DNA from: Clostridium sartagoforme
Lineage (GTDB): Bacteria; Bacillota; Clostridia; Clostridiales; Clostridiaceae
Direction of reading: 5' to 3'
Assembly: GCF_004794105.1 (NCBI RefSeq)
Contig: NZ_SRYR01000001.1
Location: 1,426,001 to 1,490,000, forward strand
Length of the DNA stretch: 64,000 nucleotides
The position numbers and the translations under genes are program-made. Below the pieces are notes generated by a model that did no database searches, was not told the DNA's origin, and worked only from the letters and a program-made list of their open reading frames with translations. Shown piece after piece: positions 44,669 to 55,227 of this stretch (positions are counted from its first letter, which is position 1; each line of letters opens with the position of its first letter).

Positions 44669-45919
44669 CTAACTATTTAAAACACTTTCTATTTCATCTA
44701 TATTGTTTAAATTAACTTCAAATTGTTCTCCATCACTCATTCTCTTAAGCTTTAAAACATTATTTTGAAGTTCATCATCACCTAAAATTGTAGTAAAGAC
44801 AGCACCAATTTTATTAGCATATTTCATTTCTGCCTTTATGCTTCTACCCATATGGTTTACTTCAGCTTTAACATCTTTTGCTCTTAATTTATTAGCAAGA
44901 ACGAAGGCTGCTGTCTTAGCATCTTCTCCTCTAGCACCAATGTAAAGCTCTATAGTATCTTCCCTTGGAATTTCAATTTCTTCTTTTTCTAGAGTCATTA
45001 TAAGTCTTTCGAGTCCCATTCCAAATCCAACAGCTGGCATTTCAGGTCCACCAATTTCTTCAATTAGCTTATCATATCTACCGCCACCACAAACTGTAAA
45101 ATCATCGTTTAGGATTTCAAAAATAGTCTTTGTATAATAATCTAATCCTCTTACTATGCCTGGATCAATAGTATATTTAATATCTAATGCATCAAGATAT
45201 CTCTTTACTTCTGTAAAGTGAGTATCACATTCCTCACAAATATAATCAAGGATAATAGGAGCACTTTTAGTTATTTCCTTGCAAGATTTTTCTTTACAAT
45301 CTAAAATTCTCATTGGATTTTTTTCAAATCTAGTTTTACAAATACCGCAAAGATTATCATAATTATCTTGTAAATATTTCTTTAATGCTTCATTATACTT
45401 TGGTCTACACTTAGGACATCCTAAATTATTTATGTTTAAACTTAAACTCTTTAAACCAAGTCTTTTTAAAGCTTCCATAGCTAAAGAAATTACTTCAGCA
45501 TCCATTGATGGTTCTTTAGAACCAAATACTTCTATACCATATTGATGGAATTGTCTAAGTCTTCCTTTTTGAACATTTTCATATCTGAAACATGGAATCA
45601 TATAATATAGCTTAGTAGGTTGAGCTTCATTAAATAATCTATTTTCAATAAAAGCTCTAACAGTAGGTGCAGTACCTTCTGGTTTTAATGTTATACTTCT
45701 ATCACCTTTATCATTAAAAGTATACATTTCCTTTTGAACTATATCAGTAGTCTCCCCAACACCTCTTAAAAATAATTCAGTGTGTTCAAATATTGGTGTT
45801 CTAATTTCTCTTACTCCAAATGCCTTTGAAACTTTTCTTAAAGTTTCCTCAACATAATGCCATTTATAAGCATCTTGAGGCAGCATATCCTTCGTACCCT
45901 TAGGTGCTTGGATTTCCAT
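44669..45919 (-). CDS. hisS: Histidyl-tRNA synthetase
   Basis: 416-residue class IIa synthetase. It has motif 1 in [12 protein letters not shown]...IRTPIFE, motif 2 in [17 protein letters not shown], the histidine motif [13 protein letters not shown], and motif 3 [11 protein letters not shown]. The insertion carries two Cys pairs (GCPKCRP, GICKTRF). A C-terminal anticodon-binding domain follows. The ATG at 45919 follows AGGAGG, 11 bp after hemZ. Confidence 0.97.
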   Translation of the reverse strand: MEIQAPKGTKDMLPQDAYKWHYVEETLRKVSKAFGVREIRTPIFEHTELFLRGVGETTDIVQKEMYTFNDKGDRSITLKPEGTAPTVRAFIENRLFNEAQPTKLYYMIPCFRYENVQKGRLRQFHQYGIEVFGSKEPSMDAEVISLAMEALKRLGLKSLSLNINNLGCPKCRPKYNEALKKYLQDNYDNLCGICKTRFEKNPMRILDCKEKSCKEITKSAPIILDYICEECDTHFTEVKRYLDALDIKYTIDPGIVRGLDYYTKTIFEILNDDFTVCGGGRYDKLIEEIGGPEMPAVGFGMGLERLIMTLEKEEIEIPREDTIELYIGARGEDAKTAAFVLANKLRAKDVKAEVNHMGRSIKAEMKYANKIGAVFTTILGDDELQNNVLKLKRMSDGEQFEVNLNNIDEIESVLNS

Positions 45920-45930
45920 AATATCTCCTC

Positions 45931-47355
45931 CTATTTAAGGTAAAGTGTATCTAAAAGTTTTTTCTTTTCCTCTACCATTTCCTTAATTCTATTTGCATAT
46001 TCTTTTATGTCTTTTACGTTTCCAAATCTCTCAATTCTATTATCTTCTAAAAAGACTACCTTAGATACTGCGTCAGCACCTAAAGCTATAATAGTTTGCT
46101 TATCTTCTATCATTTCAATATTATATAAACATTCTTTACCTTCTTTAGAATAACCCAAATTCTCCATATTTCCAACCATATTTTTTTGTCTATACATATA
46201 ATATGGTTTTATACCTAAACTTTCAGCTAGTTTTCTGCTTATTTCATACATAGAAGATAACTCTTCTTGCTTCTTTATTTGTATTCCCTTTTTAAGAATA
46301 AAGTTTTCATATAAAATTGAAGCTCTCTTTAATGATAATCCATGAACTGTAAGACTATCTGGTTTTAGCTTTAATAATTCTTCAGCTGTGTATTCAGCTT
46401 CTTTTATTCCTTCACCAGGAAGTCCTATTATCATATCCATATTAATATCATCAAAACCTAGCTCTCTAGCTAAATTAAACTTTTCAATTACATCCTCTGA
46501 TGAATGACCTCTTCCTATCATTTTTAAGGTTTTATCATTCATAGTTTGAGGATTAATACTTATTCTAGTAGTATTATACTTTTTCATAGTCTGAAGCTTT
46601 TCAATAGTAATACTATCAGGTCTTCCACACTCCACAGTAAACTCATAAAGGTCTCTATTATTAACAAAAGCATTATAAATCTCTTTCATAATAGCTTCGA
46701 ACTCTTCATTATTTACTGCAGTAGGCGTCCCCCCACCAAAGTATACACTTTCTATCTTTAATCCTCTTTCATCAACATATTTTTTCATTTCTCTTATTTC
46801 ATATGTTAAGGCTTCTAAATAAGGATTAACTAACTTTTTGCTAGCTCCTATTGGATTTGCTGTAAAGGAGCAATAGAAACATCTAGTAGGACAAAATGCC
46901 ATTCCTATATAAATAGCAATATTCTTCTCATCCTTATTTACAAATTCTTTTTCCTTCTTTGCTACTTCAATACAAAGCTTTGCTTTTTCTTCAGAAGCTA
47001 AATGTCTATTTTGAAAAATTTCTATTATTTCTTCTTCACTTTTTCCTTCTTCCAGATATTTTAAGGCAATTTTAGAAGGTCTTATTCCTACTAATATACC
47101 CCATGGATAATAATCATTAGTAATATCTTTAAGTGATGAAAAAATAAGCCTCTTTATATCTTCTTTAATATTTTCACCTAAAGAAGCTTCATTAAAGTAA
47201 TCTCCATATGAAAAATTAATTTTATCTTCTTCAATATTTACTATAAATTCTCCATTATCTTCAAATTTAATTTCTTCTAAAGGATAGTAAATATTAAACA
47301 TTTGATAAACATCATATCTATATTTTAAATTGTTTAATTTTATAGTTACCTTCAT
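45931..47355 (-). CDS. hemZ: HemZ-type radical SAM coproporphyrinogen III dehydrogenase-like protein
   Basis: 474 residues with an N-terminal domain of about 140 residues peculiar to HemZ, then a radical SAM domain with the cluster motif [10 protein letters not shown]. The motifs YFGGGTPTA and TVECGRPDS and an HemN-like C-terminus follow. Known role of the family: oxygen-independent heme pathway or related chemistry. In a heme-poor clostridium the actual substrate may differ. The gene sits between the metallo-beta-lactamase-fold gene and hisS with 11-bp gaps. Confidence 0.92.
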   Translation of the reverse strand: MKVTIKLNNLKYRYDVYQMFNIYYPLEEIKFEDNGEFIVNIEEDKINFSYGDYFNEASLGENIKEDIKRLIFSSLKDITNDYYPWGILVGIRPSKIALKYLEEGKSEEEIIEIFQNRHLASEEKAKLCIEVAKKEKEFVNKDEKNIAIYIGMAFCPTRCFYCSFTANPIGASKKLVNPYLEALTYEIREMKKYVDERGLKIESVYFGGGTPTAVNNEEFEAIMKEIYNAFVNNRDLYEFTVECGRPDSITIEKLQTMKKYNTTRISINPQTMNDKTLKMIGRGHSSEDVIEKFNLARELGFDDINMDMIIGLPGEGIKEAEYTAEELLKLKPDSLTVHGLSLKRASILYENFILKKGIQIKKQEELSSMYEISRKLAESLGIKPYYMYRQKNMVGNMENLGYSKEGKECLYNIEMIEDKQTIIALGADAVSKVVFLEDNRIERFGNVKDIKEYANRIKEMVEEKKKLLDTLYLK

Positions 47356-47366
47356 TTATTCTCCCT

Positions 47367-47969
47367 TTATGCTAAGAATGGATTTCTCATTCTTTCATAA
47401 ATAATAGTAGATTTAGGTCCATGACCTGGATAAACAACAGTATCCTTATCTAATATCATTAATTTATTTTCTATACTTTCTATAAGCTCATTATAGCTTC
47501 CACCTAAAAAGTCAGTTCTTCCAATAGAGCCATTAAATAAAGTATCACCAGTAAATACACTATCAGCTACTATAAAACAAGTACCACCTTTACTATGTCC
47601 TGGTGTAAATGTAACTTTAAAAGTTAAATCTCCAACTTTAATTTCTTGACCCTCTTCAAGATACTTATATATCTTTGGAAGCTTTCCAAAAATACCAGTG
47701 TTATCACTCTCCATAAACTCTTCTTCAGCTTTATTTAAATATACATCTACATTATATTTTTCTTTAAGCTCAGCAACTGCACCATTATGATCAAAATGGC
47801 AGTGAGTTAGTAATATTACATCTATTTCAATTCCTAAATTCTCAATTTCCTTAATTAAGTAACTTGCTTGTGCTCCTGGATCAATTATTGCTGCTTTATT
47901 AGTCTTTTCATCTATTGCTAAGTAGCAATTAGTTTGAAGTGACCCAAGAGGATAAGTTTTAACTATCAT
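47367..47969 (-). CDS. Metallo-beta-lactamase-fold hydrolase (glyoxalase II-like)
   Basis: 200-residue hydrolase with the metal motif THCHFDHNG, later ligands in TPGHSKGG and FTGDTLF, and the final PGHGPKST histidine. The short length without a C-terminal helical domain matches YcbL/YqgX-type proteins rather than full glyoxalase II. The substrate is unknown. The ATG at 47969 follows TAGGAGGG. It is part of the relA-aspS block. Confidence 0.92.
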   Translation of the reverse strand: MIVKTYPLGSLQTNCYLAIDEKTNKAAIIDPGAQASYLIKEIENLGIEIDVILLTHCHFDHNGAVAELKEKYNVDVYLNKAEEEFMESDNTGIFGKLPKIYKYLEEGQEIKVGDLTFKVTFTPGHSKGGTCFIVADSVFTGDTLFNGSIGRTDFLGGSYNELIESIENKLMILDKDTVVYPGHGPKSTIIYERMRNPFLA

Positions 47970-47983
47970 AATAACCCTCCTAA

Positions 47984-48433
47984 CTAAAACTTCTTTTTAC
48001 TATCTAATATAAGTGTCACAGGCCCATCATTTTGTATATCAACCTTCATATGAGCCCCAAACTCTCCTGTTTCTACCTTTATATTGTTTTCTTTTAATAG
48101 GTCTATAAATCTCACGTACAACGCCTTAGCCTTATCTCCGCCCTCTGCTTCCATAAAGTTTGGCCTTCTACCTTTTCTACAATCTCCATATAAAGTGAAT
48201 TGAGAAATAGCTAATATTTCTCCTTTTACATCTAAAAGAGAAAGATTCATCTTATCATTTTCATCTTCAAAAATTCTAAGGTTAATAATCTTATCTCTTA
48301 AATAAAGTAAATCTTCTTCTGTATCTTCCTTAGAAATTCCTATTAATATATTAAGACCTTTTCCAATTTCACCTATTACTGTATCATCTACAACTACCTT
48401 AGATGAAGTTACTCTTTGAACTACTGCCCTCAT
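47984..48433 (-). CDS. dtd: D-aminoacyl-tRNA deacylase
   Basis: 149-residue Dtd. It removes D-amino acids, and mischarged glycine from tRNA-Ala. Starts [13 protein letters not shown] and carries the two catalytic-face motifs [15 protein letters not shown] and NDGPVTL. The ATG at 48433 follows AGAGAGG, 11 bp after relA. Together with relA this is the usual firmicute arrangement. Confidence 0.97.
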   Translation of the reverse strand: MRAVVQRVTSSKVVVDDTVIGEIGKGLNILIGISKEDTEEDLLYLRDKIINLRIFEDENDKMNLSLLDVKGEILAISQFTLYGDCRKGRRPNFMEAEGGDKAKALYVRFIDLLKENNIKVETGEFGAHMKVDIQNDGPVTLILDSKKKF

Positions 48434-48444
48434 TTAATACCTCT

Positions 48445-50631
48445 CTAGTTATTCATTCTATATACATCCATTACGCCTTTTAATCTTCTTATTTTTCTCA
48501 TAAGTTCTTTTAATTGCTCAATGGAATCTATCTTAACTCTAATAGTAACCATAGCAGTATTAGCCTTAGAGGATTTAGCATTAAGCGCATTTAATGGTAG
48601 CTTAGATTCCGAAATAACATTCATAATATCAGTAAGAATTCCAATTCTATCATCAGCCTTAACTTGAACTTCTGCAACATAAGCAGCACCCTTAGATAAT
48701 CCCCAAGAAACATCTACTACTTTACTTGGATCATAATTAATTAATGATTTTAAATTACTACAATCATTTCTATGAACAGAAACTCCTCTACCTTTAGTTA
48801 TATATCCTTGTATATCATCTCCTGGTACTGGATTACAACACCTAGCAAACCTAACCATTATGTTATTTACACCTTTAACAGTAACGCCATAAGAGTTTCT
48901 ACTAGTATTTCCATTTCCCTTATCAAATTTATTATATTGCTCTTCTATAGGTTTATTTAAAGTTTCTTGACTTTGTTTATCTATAATATTTTCTTCTTTT
49001 AATTTAGAGATAAATGCTGAAGCAGAAAGTTGGCCAATTCCAATTACCGCATATAAATCTTCAGTGTTATGAATATTATACCTCTTTATAGCTCTTTCAT
49101 ATACTTCACCTTTTGCTATTTCAGCATAGATTACGCCTTGCTTCTTTAACTCTTTTTCAAAAGTTTCCTTACCTTTATCTATATTCTCTTCTTTTTTAAT
49201 CTTTTTAAACCATTGTCTTATCTTACTTTTCGCTTGATTACTCTTCGCAATATTAAGCCAATCTATATTTGGGCCTTTAGCATTTTTAGAAGTTAGTACT
49301 TCAGCTATTTCCCCAGTTTTTAATTTATAGTCTAAAGGTACTATCTTACCATTTACTTTAGCCCCTACACATCTATTCCCTATATCTGTATGAATTCTAT
49401 AAGCAAAATCAATAGGTGTTGCTCCACTTGGTAAATTAATTACAACACCTTTTGGAGTAAATACAAATATTTCATCTACAAATAAATCTATTTTAAATCC
49501 TTCTATAAATTCCTCAGCATCTGATGTTTCTTTTTGCCATTCTAGCATATCCCTAAGCCATGCAAGCTTATTTTCAAAGGAATTTTCTTTTTCTTCTTGA
49601 TTTTCTCCCTCTTTATACTTCCAATGAGCAGCTATACCATATTCAGCTGTCTTATGCATTTCGAAGGTTCTAATTTGAATCTCAAAAGTCTTACCTTGTG
49701 GTCCTATTACAGTTGTATGAAGAGACTGATACATGTTAGGTTTTGGCATTGCTATGTAGTCTTTAAATCTTCCCGGAATAGGTTTATAAATGGTATGAAC
49801 TATTCCTAAAACCCCATAGCAATCTTTTACCGTATTAACTAAGATTCTTATAGCTGTTAAGTCAAAAATTTGTTCTATACTTTTATTTTTATTAACCATC
49901 TTTTTATAGATACTATAAAAATGCTTTGGTCTGCCGTCTATATCTGAATCAATTTCAGATTCCTCAAGCTTTTTACTTAAATCCTCTTTAATTTCAGCAA
50001 TATAAGTTTCTCTTTCAACTCTCTTTTCAGCTATTTCCTTAACTAAATCATAATATTCCTCTTCATGTAAATATCTAAAAGCTAAGTCTTCTAGTTCCCA
50101 TTTAATTTTAGAGATACCTAATCTATGTGCTAAAGGTGCATAAATATCTAAAGTTTCTTTAGCTTTTTGCTTTTGTTTTGCCTTTGGCATAAACTTTAAA
50201 GTTCTTAAGTTATGAAGTCTATCTGCAAGCTTTATTATGATAACCCTTATATCTTTAGCCATTGCTAAAAGCATTTTCCTTACATTATCAGCTTGCTGTT
50301 CTTCTTTAGTCTTATATTCAATCTTACCTAATTTCGTTACACCTTGCACTAAATTTGCAATTTCTTCATTAAAGGAATTTTTAATATCTTCATATGTATA
50401 TTCAGTATCCTCAATAACATCATGTAAAAGACCTGCAACTATTGTACTAGTATCCATACCCATTTCAGCTAATATTGATGCAACATCAACAGGATGAGTT
50501 ACATAAGGCTCACCCGACTCTCTTTTTTGCTCTTTATGGGCATCACAAGCTAAATCATATGCTCGCTTTACCATATCTTTATCTATATTATGGCAATTTT
50601 CATTAATTTTCTGCATTAAGTCTTCATACAT
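48445..50631 (-). CDS. relA: Bifunctional (p)ppGpp synthetase/hydrolase
   Basis: 728-residue Rel protein of the stringent response. The N-terminal HD hydrolase domain has HPVDVASILAEMG and HDVIEDT; the intact HD motif implies hydrolase activity. The synthetase domain has RPKHFYSIYKKM and KDYIAMPKPNMYQSLHT. TGS follows (near 390-450), then a zinc-finger-like RCCNPVPGD region and a C-terminal ACT domain. The ATG at 50631 follows AAAGGAG. It heads the relA-aspS block, and a hairpin lies 32 bp upstream. Confidence 0.97.
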   Translation of the reverse strand: MYEDLMQKINENCHNIDKDMVKRAYDLACDAHKEQKRESGEPYVTHPVDVASILAEMGMDTSTIVAGLLHDVIEDTEYTYEDIKNSFNEEIANLVQGVTKLGKIEYKTKEEQQADNVRKMLLAMAKDIRVIIIKLADRLHNLRTLKFMPKAKQKQKAKETLDIYAPLAHRLGISKIKWELEDLAFRYLHEEEYYDLVKEIAEKRVERETYIAEIKEDLSKKLEESEIDSDIDGRPKHFYSIYKKMVNKNKSIEQIFDLTAIRILVNTVKDCYGVLGIVHTIYKPIPGRFKDYIAMPKPNMYQSLHTTVIGPQGKTFEIQIRTFEMHKTAEYGIAAHWKYKEGENQEEKENSFENKLAWLRDMLEWQKETSDAEEFIEGFKIDLFVDEIFVFTPKGVVINLPSGATPIDFAYRIHTDIGNRCVGAKVNGKIVPLDYKLKTGEIAEVLTSKNAKGPNIDWLNIAKSNQAKSKIRQWFKKIKKEENIDKGKETFEKELKKQGVIYAEIAKGEVYERAIKRYNIHNTEDLYAVIGIGQLSASAFISKLKEENIIDKQSQETLNKPIEEQYNKFDKGNGNTSRNSYGVTVKGVNNIMVRFARCCNPVPGDDIQGYITKGRGVSVHRNDCSNLKSLINYDPSKVVDVSWGLSKGAAYVAEVQVKADDRIGILTDIMNVISESKLPLNALNAKSSKANTAMVTIRVKIDSIEQLKELMRKIRRLKGVMDVYRMNN

Positions 50632-50662
50632 ATGGATAATCTCCTTTGATTTAGTCTAAAAT

Positions 50663-50694
50663 AATTGGCTGGTTTTAACAACCAGCCATTTTTT
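50663..50694 (+). terminator. Hairpin between apt and relA
   Basis: TGGCTGGTT-ttaac-AACCAGCCA with T6 on the + strand and a weaker T-rich tail on the minus strand, so it may end apt transcripts or an opposite-strand RNA crossing repeat copy B. Confidence 0.7.
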
Positions 50695-50726
50695 CTTATA
50701 TTATATACTAATTAATTTAAATTTTC

Positions 50727-50940
50727 AATAATATATATGTTTCAATAAACAGTCTACATTTTAAGTGCTAATATTATTTCAAGTAAAAAGTAACTTCAAT
50801 GATAAATCACATCAATTGAAAGCATGAATCTTTTAATTTTTATATAAGTTGATTGTATATTCACATAAATTAAATATTTCTCATATAAAACATGCTTTTA
50901 TAAAATATATAAACTTTATGGAAAGCTTATATATTAAAAC
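50727..50940 (+). repeat. Dispersed intergenic element, copy B
   Basis: Aligns with copy A over its whole length: ATATATATGTTTCAATAAAC (arm 50737-50746), ACATCAATTGAAAGCAT (arm 50815-50825, 68 nt apart), TTTTAATTTTTATATAAGTT. The tail TAAACTTTAT...CTTATATAT(T)AAAACT reaches the apt stop codon. It lies between apt and relA, on the strand opposite to both. Confidence 0.75.
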
Positions 50941-51452
50941 TCATAATCAACTAAGGACATTACTTCATATCCTTCAAGCTTACTTCTTCCATTAAGCCCT
51001 GTAAGTTCTATTGCAAAATCTAAAGTAACAACTTCTCCACCAGCTAATTCTACAAGCTTAGCTACTGCTTCAATTGTTCCTCCAGTTGCCAGTAAATCAT
51101 CTACTATAGCAACTCTTTGACCTTTTTTAATTGCATCCTTATGTATTTGTAGTGTATCACTACCATACTCTAAATCATAAGTCACAGAAACAGTTTCACC
51201 TGGTAATTTACCTGGTTTTCTTACTGGAACAAATCCAATTCCCATTGCATAAGCAACAGGTACTCCATAAATAAATCCTCTGGCTTCTGGTCCTACTATT
51301 AAATCAATATTTTTATCTTTTAAATGCTCAACTATTTTATCTATAGAATATTTTAATGCTTCTCCGTCACCAATAACTGTTGTAATATCTTTAAAACTTA
51401 TACCTTCTTTAGGAAAACCTTCAATCACTCTAATTTTTTCTTTTAGATTCAT
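50934..51452 (-). CDS. apt: Adenine phosphoribosyltransferase
   Basis: 172-residue purine salvage enzyme making AMP from adenine and PRPP. It has [10 protein letters not shown] at the N-terminus, [10 protein letters not shown], and the PRPP-binding motif [13 protein letters not shown]. The ATG at 51452 follows GGAGGAAT. Its position before relA matches other clostridia. Its stop overlaps the end of repeat copy B. Confidence 0.96.
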   Translation of the reverse strand: MNLKEKIRVIEGFPKEGISFKDITTVIGDGEALKYSIDKIVEHLKDKNIDLIVGPEARGFIYGVPVAYAMGIGFVPVRKPGKLPGETVSVTYDLEYGSDTLQIHKDAIKKGQRVAIVDDLLATGGTIEAVAKLVELAGGEVVTLDFAIELTGLNGRSKLEGYEVMSLVDYEF

Positions 51453-51527
51453 AATAATTCCTCCATTATTAAAAAATTATAAACTATATAAGTACCTATT
51501 ATTATTTTACAATAATAAATTAAATAA

Positions 51528-52379
51528 TTATATAGTCATATTAGATTTATTCAAATATTTAGTTATTTGTACAGCTCTATCTTTTTTATTAGTAGTTAAT
51601 AGCTCTATTATTATTCGAGCATTATCCATTTTCCTAACAGCATTAATAGTTGGTGTAATAAGTTCTATAATTTTTAATATGCACTCATCATCCATCTCAA
51701 CTATATTATAATAATTCATTATAGCTCTTAATCCATAATTATTAGTATTAATTAGGAATTTTCTACCTTCTTTTAGTATGACCCCATTTTCCCCTTTTAA
51801 AGGTACTTCTGCCCATTGCTCTCCTATTAATATTAAATCTAAATACTTATTAATGCTTTTTATATTATAATAAATTGCTATGGCTTGCATTAATTTAAAG
51901 GTTAACCCGCTAATAGATAAATTTTTATATCTATACTGGCACCCTTTTTGATTCGGATTTATGTAAATATAATTTCTTCCATTATTATCTTCTTTATTTT
52001 CCAATACTATCAAATCTATCCCAAGATCCCTACAAAGCTTTTCTTCTTCTTCTGAGCTTAAATCAATTCCTAATGTAATTAAAAGCTGACCTCCTAGAAA
52101 GCTAACATTATTTTTTATACTTTCAGAAGTAATTCCAGAACCTGAATCCTCTTCATGAATAACGTACTCTATATCTGCATTTAAATATTTTAAAACTAAA
52201 TGTAGTGATGATATAGCACACAATCCATCAACATTTGATACACCGTAAATAACTATTTTATTTCTGTTATTTACTGCTTCTACCACATGTTCAATTGCTT
52301 TGTTCATATTTTTAAGTATAAAGGGATTATATCCAGTAATATAATTTGGACTATAAATACTCTCCCAAAACTTACGCAT
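51528..52379 (-). CDS. Short DHH/RecJ-like protein lacking catalytic motifs
   Basis: 283 residues in the position normally held by recJ between secF and apt. The N-terminal half follows the DHH/RecJ fold (KIVIYGVSNVDGLCAISSLHLVL, shown as YGVSNVDGLCA). However, the motif I Asp-x-Asp is replaced by S-N-V-D and the DHH motif is replaced by LIVLENKED. The C-terminal half (about 165-283) does not match known RecJ domains. It is probably a non-catalytic or divergent phosphoesterase. The ATG at 52379 follows TGGAGGAG; the upstream frame to 52502 crosses the secF terminator. Confidence 0.7.
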   Translation of the reverse strand: MRKFWESIYSPNYITGYNPFILKNMNKAIEHVVEAVNNRNKIVIYGVSNVDGLCAISSLHLVLKYLNADIEYVIHEEDSGSGITSESIKNNVSFLGGQLLITLGIDLSSEEEEKLCRDLGIDLIVLENKEDNNGRNYIYINPNQKGCQYRYKNLSISGLTFKLMQAIAIYYNIKSINKYLDLILIGEQWAEVPLKGENGVILKEGRKFLINTNNYGLRAIMNYYNIVEMDDECILKIIELITPTINAVRKMDNARIIIELLTTNKKDRAVQITKYLNKSNMTI

Positions 52380-52465
52380 TATAAACTCCTCCATAAAACT
52401 TAAGAAAACACATATATTATAATGTATAATCGCAAATATTACAAATGTTTTCTTGTAAAAAAATA

Positions 52466-52495
52466 ATAAACCCCCAAAATAATTTGGAGGTTTAT
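52466..52495 (-). terminator. Terminator of the secD-secF operon
   Basis: ATAAACCTCCAAA/TTTGGGGGTTTAT stem followed by TTATTTTTTT on the minus strand. Confidence 0.88.
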
Positions 52496-52511
52496 ACAAC
52501 ATTTTATAATA

Positions 52512-53393
52512 TTATGCTAATTCAGCTTTTGATTTCTTGTTTTTGTTAGCTTTTCTATCTTTTAATATTACCCAAGTAGGAGCTGCTATAAATATAGATG
52601 AGTATGCTCCTGCAGCTATACCTATAATTAATGGGAAAGTAAATTCTCTAACTGTAGGTACAAAAATATTAACAGCTATTATTGTAACTAAAGTAGTCAA
52701 TGTTGTATTAATAGATCTTGACATTGTTTGAGTTAAACTCTTATTAGCAAGTTCTGTGGAAGAAACTCTCCTCATATTCTTAGAGTTTTCTCTAATTCTA
52801 TCAAAAATTACTATAGTATCATTAATTGAATAACCTACTATTGTTAAAACTGCTGCAATAAATGGTGTATTTACAGGAATATTAAAAATAGCAAACACAC
52901 TAACTGTTATTAATAAATCATGAACTAATGCAATTATAGCTGCAATACCATAATTAAGTTCAAATCTTATAGCTATATAAACTAACATAGCAGCACAAGC
53001 TACAAATAAAGCTAAAATAGAATTTCTAGTTAATTCTTTACCTACTGAAGCACCTATTTCTTCTTGAGATAATAGGTCATCATCTTCTAAATTATATTTT
53101 TCTTGAAGCCCTTTGAAAACAGCAGATACCTTAGAACTATCAAAGTCTGTAGCCTTAATTTCATATTGATTTCCCTCAGCCTCATTAGTTACGGCGCCTG
53201 GTACAATTTCTTTAACAATTTCATCTGCTTCTGGCTTATTAAATCCTTCATTATATTGAATTACTATCTTAGTCCCGCCTGAGAAATCTATACCAAAGTT
53301 TAAACCTTTAGTAAAAGTAAATCCTAATCCTATAACAATTATTATTATTGATAAGGCGAACCATAGCTTAGTTTTTTCTACTATCTTAAGCAT
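52512..53393 (-). CDS. secF: Protein translocase subunit SecF
   Basis: 293-residue RND-type membrane subunit that uses proton motive force to assist late Sec export. It has TM1 at the N-terminus, the conserved GIDFSGGTKI, then an extracytoplasmic P1 domain and five TM segments with SINDTIVIFDRIREN. The ATG at 53391-53393 follows GAGAGGTG and overlaps the end of secD by eight bases. Separate secD and secF genes are usual in clostridia. Confidence 0.96.
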   Translation of the reverse strand: MLKIVEKTKLWFALSIIIIVIGLGFTFTKGLNFGIDFSGGTKIVIQYNEGFNKPEADEIVKEIVPGAVTNEAEGNQYEIKATDFDSSKVSAVFKGLQEKYNLEDDDLLSQEEIGASVGKELTRNSILALFVACAAMLVYIAIRFELNYGIAAIIALVHDLLITVSVFAIFNIPVNTPFIAAVLTIVGYSINDTIVIFDRIRENSKNMRRVSSTELANKSLTQTMSRSINTTLTTLVTIIAVNIFVPTVREFTFPLIIGIAAGAYSSIFIAAPTWVILKDRKANKNKKSKAELA

Positions 53394-54645
53394 TATTTTC
53401 ACCTCTCTTAACTCTAAATTGTCCAAGACTCTTTAAAAGTCCTATTTCAACAGCTAAATTAATTAGTGTTTTAGTAACTATTAATGCCGTAAATAAACTT
53501 AATACTATACCTATCATAAGAGTTACAGCAAACCCTTTTACTGAACCAGATCCTATAAAGTAAAGTATTAATGCAGCAATAAATGTAGTTGAATTTGAGT
53601 CTACAATTGAAGACATAGCATTTTCAAATCCTGCTTTAACTGCACTTTTAATAGATATTCCTCTAGAAAGTTCCTCTCTTATTCTTTCAAAAATAAGAAT
53701 GTTTGCATCAACAGCCATACCAATAGTTAATAATAAAGCTGCTATGCCAGGTAGAGTTAATGTTACTTTCATTTCAGCAAACAATAATAAAACTAATGAA
53801 ATATATAGAGTTAATGCAATACTAGCAAATATTCCTGGTACTCTATAATATATAATCATAAAAACAAATATAAGTCCTACACCTATTGCCCCTGCTTTTA
53901 AAGCATTAGGCAGAGCTTCTGCTCCAAGTTGAGCACCAACATTCTTAACTGAAGCTGCCTCAACAGTTACTGGTAATGCACCAGAACTTATTACTCCTGC
54001 AAGCTTCTTCGCTTCATCCATTGAAGACATACCATTAATCACTGCTTTTCCATCAGTAATTGCATTTTGAACTACTGGAGAAGATACAGCTTCACCATCC
54101 ATATATATACCTATACTTTTTCCTATGTTTTTTGCTGTAACATCAGCAAATTTTGATTGACCATCTTCATTTAACTCTAGTGAAACAACTGGTCTTGATG
54201 TATCATCTAATATAGCTGTTGCTTCTTTAACATCTTTTCCAGTTAAAACTACGTTACCCTCTGAATCTTTAAACTCTAAGTTTCCAGTCTTAGTAAGTCC
54301 ATCAACTATTTCACTTGAATTAAATGCTCCAGGGATATCTATCCTAATTCTTTTGTCACCTTCAACAGTTACTACTGTTTCTGCAACCCCTATTTTATTT
54401 ACTCTAAGTTCTAATAATTGCTTTGTTCTTTCTAACACATCAGACGAAACATCTTCGTCAACGATTTCCATCAAAACTGAAACTCCACCTTGAAGGTCAA
54501 GTCCCTTTGTAATTCCCTCATCAAAAGACTTTACTCTCCAACCTGCAACTTCTAAACCTTTAAACCCAATAAAGGCAAAGGAAATTATAATTACAACTGA
54601 AAGTAATAATAACACTGAGCTTTTGCTTTTACTTCTCCTCTTCAT
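53386..54645 (-). CDS. secD: Protein translocase subunit SecD
   Basis: 419-residue partner of SecF. It has an N-terminal TM, GLDLQGGVSVLMEI, a periplasm-type P1 domain on the outer face, then TM2-6 with GMAVDANILIFERIREEL. The stop codon overlaps the secF start. The ATG at 54645 follows GAGGGGGAAA. YajC is encoded about 580 bp upstream in the same direction, with TIGR04086 between. Confidence 0.97.
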   Translation of the reverse strand: MKRRSKSKSSVLLLLSVVIIISFAFIGFKGLEVAGWRVKSFDEGITKGLDLQGGVSVLMEIVDEDVSSDVLERTKQLLELRVNKIGVAETVVTVEGDKRIRIDIPGAFNSSEIVDGLTKTGNLEFKDSEGNVVLTGKDVKEATAILDDTSRPVVSLELNEDGQSKFADVTAKNIGKSIGIYMDGEAVSSPVVQNAITDGKAVINGMSSMDEAKKLAGVISSGALPVTVEAASVKNVGAQLGAEALPNALKAGAIGVGLIFVFMIIYYRVPGIFASIALTLYISLVLLLFAEMKVTLTLPGIAALLLTIGMAVDANILIFERIREELSRGISIKSAVKAGFENAMSSIVDSNSTTFIAALILYFIGSGSVKGFAVTLMIGIVLSLFTALIVTKTLINLAVEIGLLKSLGQFRVKRGENNA

Positions 54646-54770
54646 GGTTTTCCCCCTCTAGTACATTTTCATTTAAATTATATATCTTATGTTAAGCAAT
54701 ATCAACTACTTTTAGTATTTTATGTAATTCAAATATACTTTACACATAAAAAATACCTTAATATGTAAAT

Positions 54771-54799
54771 AAAGTAAGAGAAAATATATCTCTTACTTT
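54771..54799 (-). terminator. Terminator after the TIGR04086 gene
   Basis: AAAGTAAGAGA/TCTCTTACTTT stem with a T-rich tail, between the TIGR04086 gene and secD. Confidence 0.8.
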
Positions 54800-54809
54800 A
54801 ATAATTTAA

Positions 54810-55178
54810 TTATAGGTTTATTCCAAGCATTCCTGATAGAAGTCCAATTAATATGCATAATGCAAACTTCATAAAATCATAAATAGTTAGTGTAGCTTCA
54901 GCTCCAAAAATAATGCCAATTAAATATAAGACTATGTAAAACATGCAACCTACAGCTAATCCAACTACCCACCCCTTGCTTCCATAGTTTTTCACTGCAA
55001 AAACAGATCCTACTACAAGAGATAAAGCTGTTATTACTACATAAATAATATTCAGGACATTTTCTTCTATAGGTAATTTATTCATCACTAATGAAAATAT
55101 AATAGTAGCAATAAATGTAATTACCAAGGCACATAAAAGACCTCTAAAAATACTTTTGAAATAGTTTACCCACTCCAT
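54810..55178 (-). CDS. TIGR04086 family membrane protein
   Basis: 122-residue integral membrane protein with four TM segments. The pattern FRGLLCALVITFIAT, then AVKNYGSKGWVVGLAVGC, then LLSGMLGINL is typical of TIGR04086 proteins found beside yajC in clostridia. Function unknown. The ATG at 55176-55178 follows AGGGGGTG; a GTG three codons upstream overlaps that site. Confidence 0.85.
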   Translation of the reverse strand: MEWVNYFKSIFRGLLCALVITFIATIIFSLVMNKLPIEENVLNIIYVVITALSLVVGSVFAVKNYGSKGWVVGLAVGCMFYIVLYLIGIIFGAEATLTIYDFMKFALCILIGLLSGMLGINL

Positions 55179-55227
55179 AGAAATCACCCCCTAGTACTAA
55201 TCTATGATAGCCTAGGGGGCTTTATTC

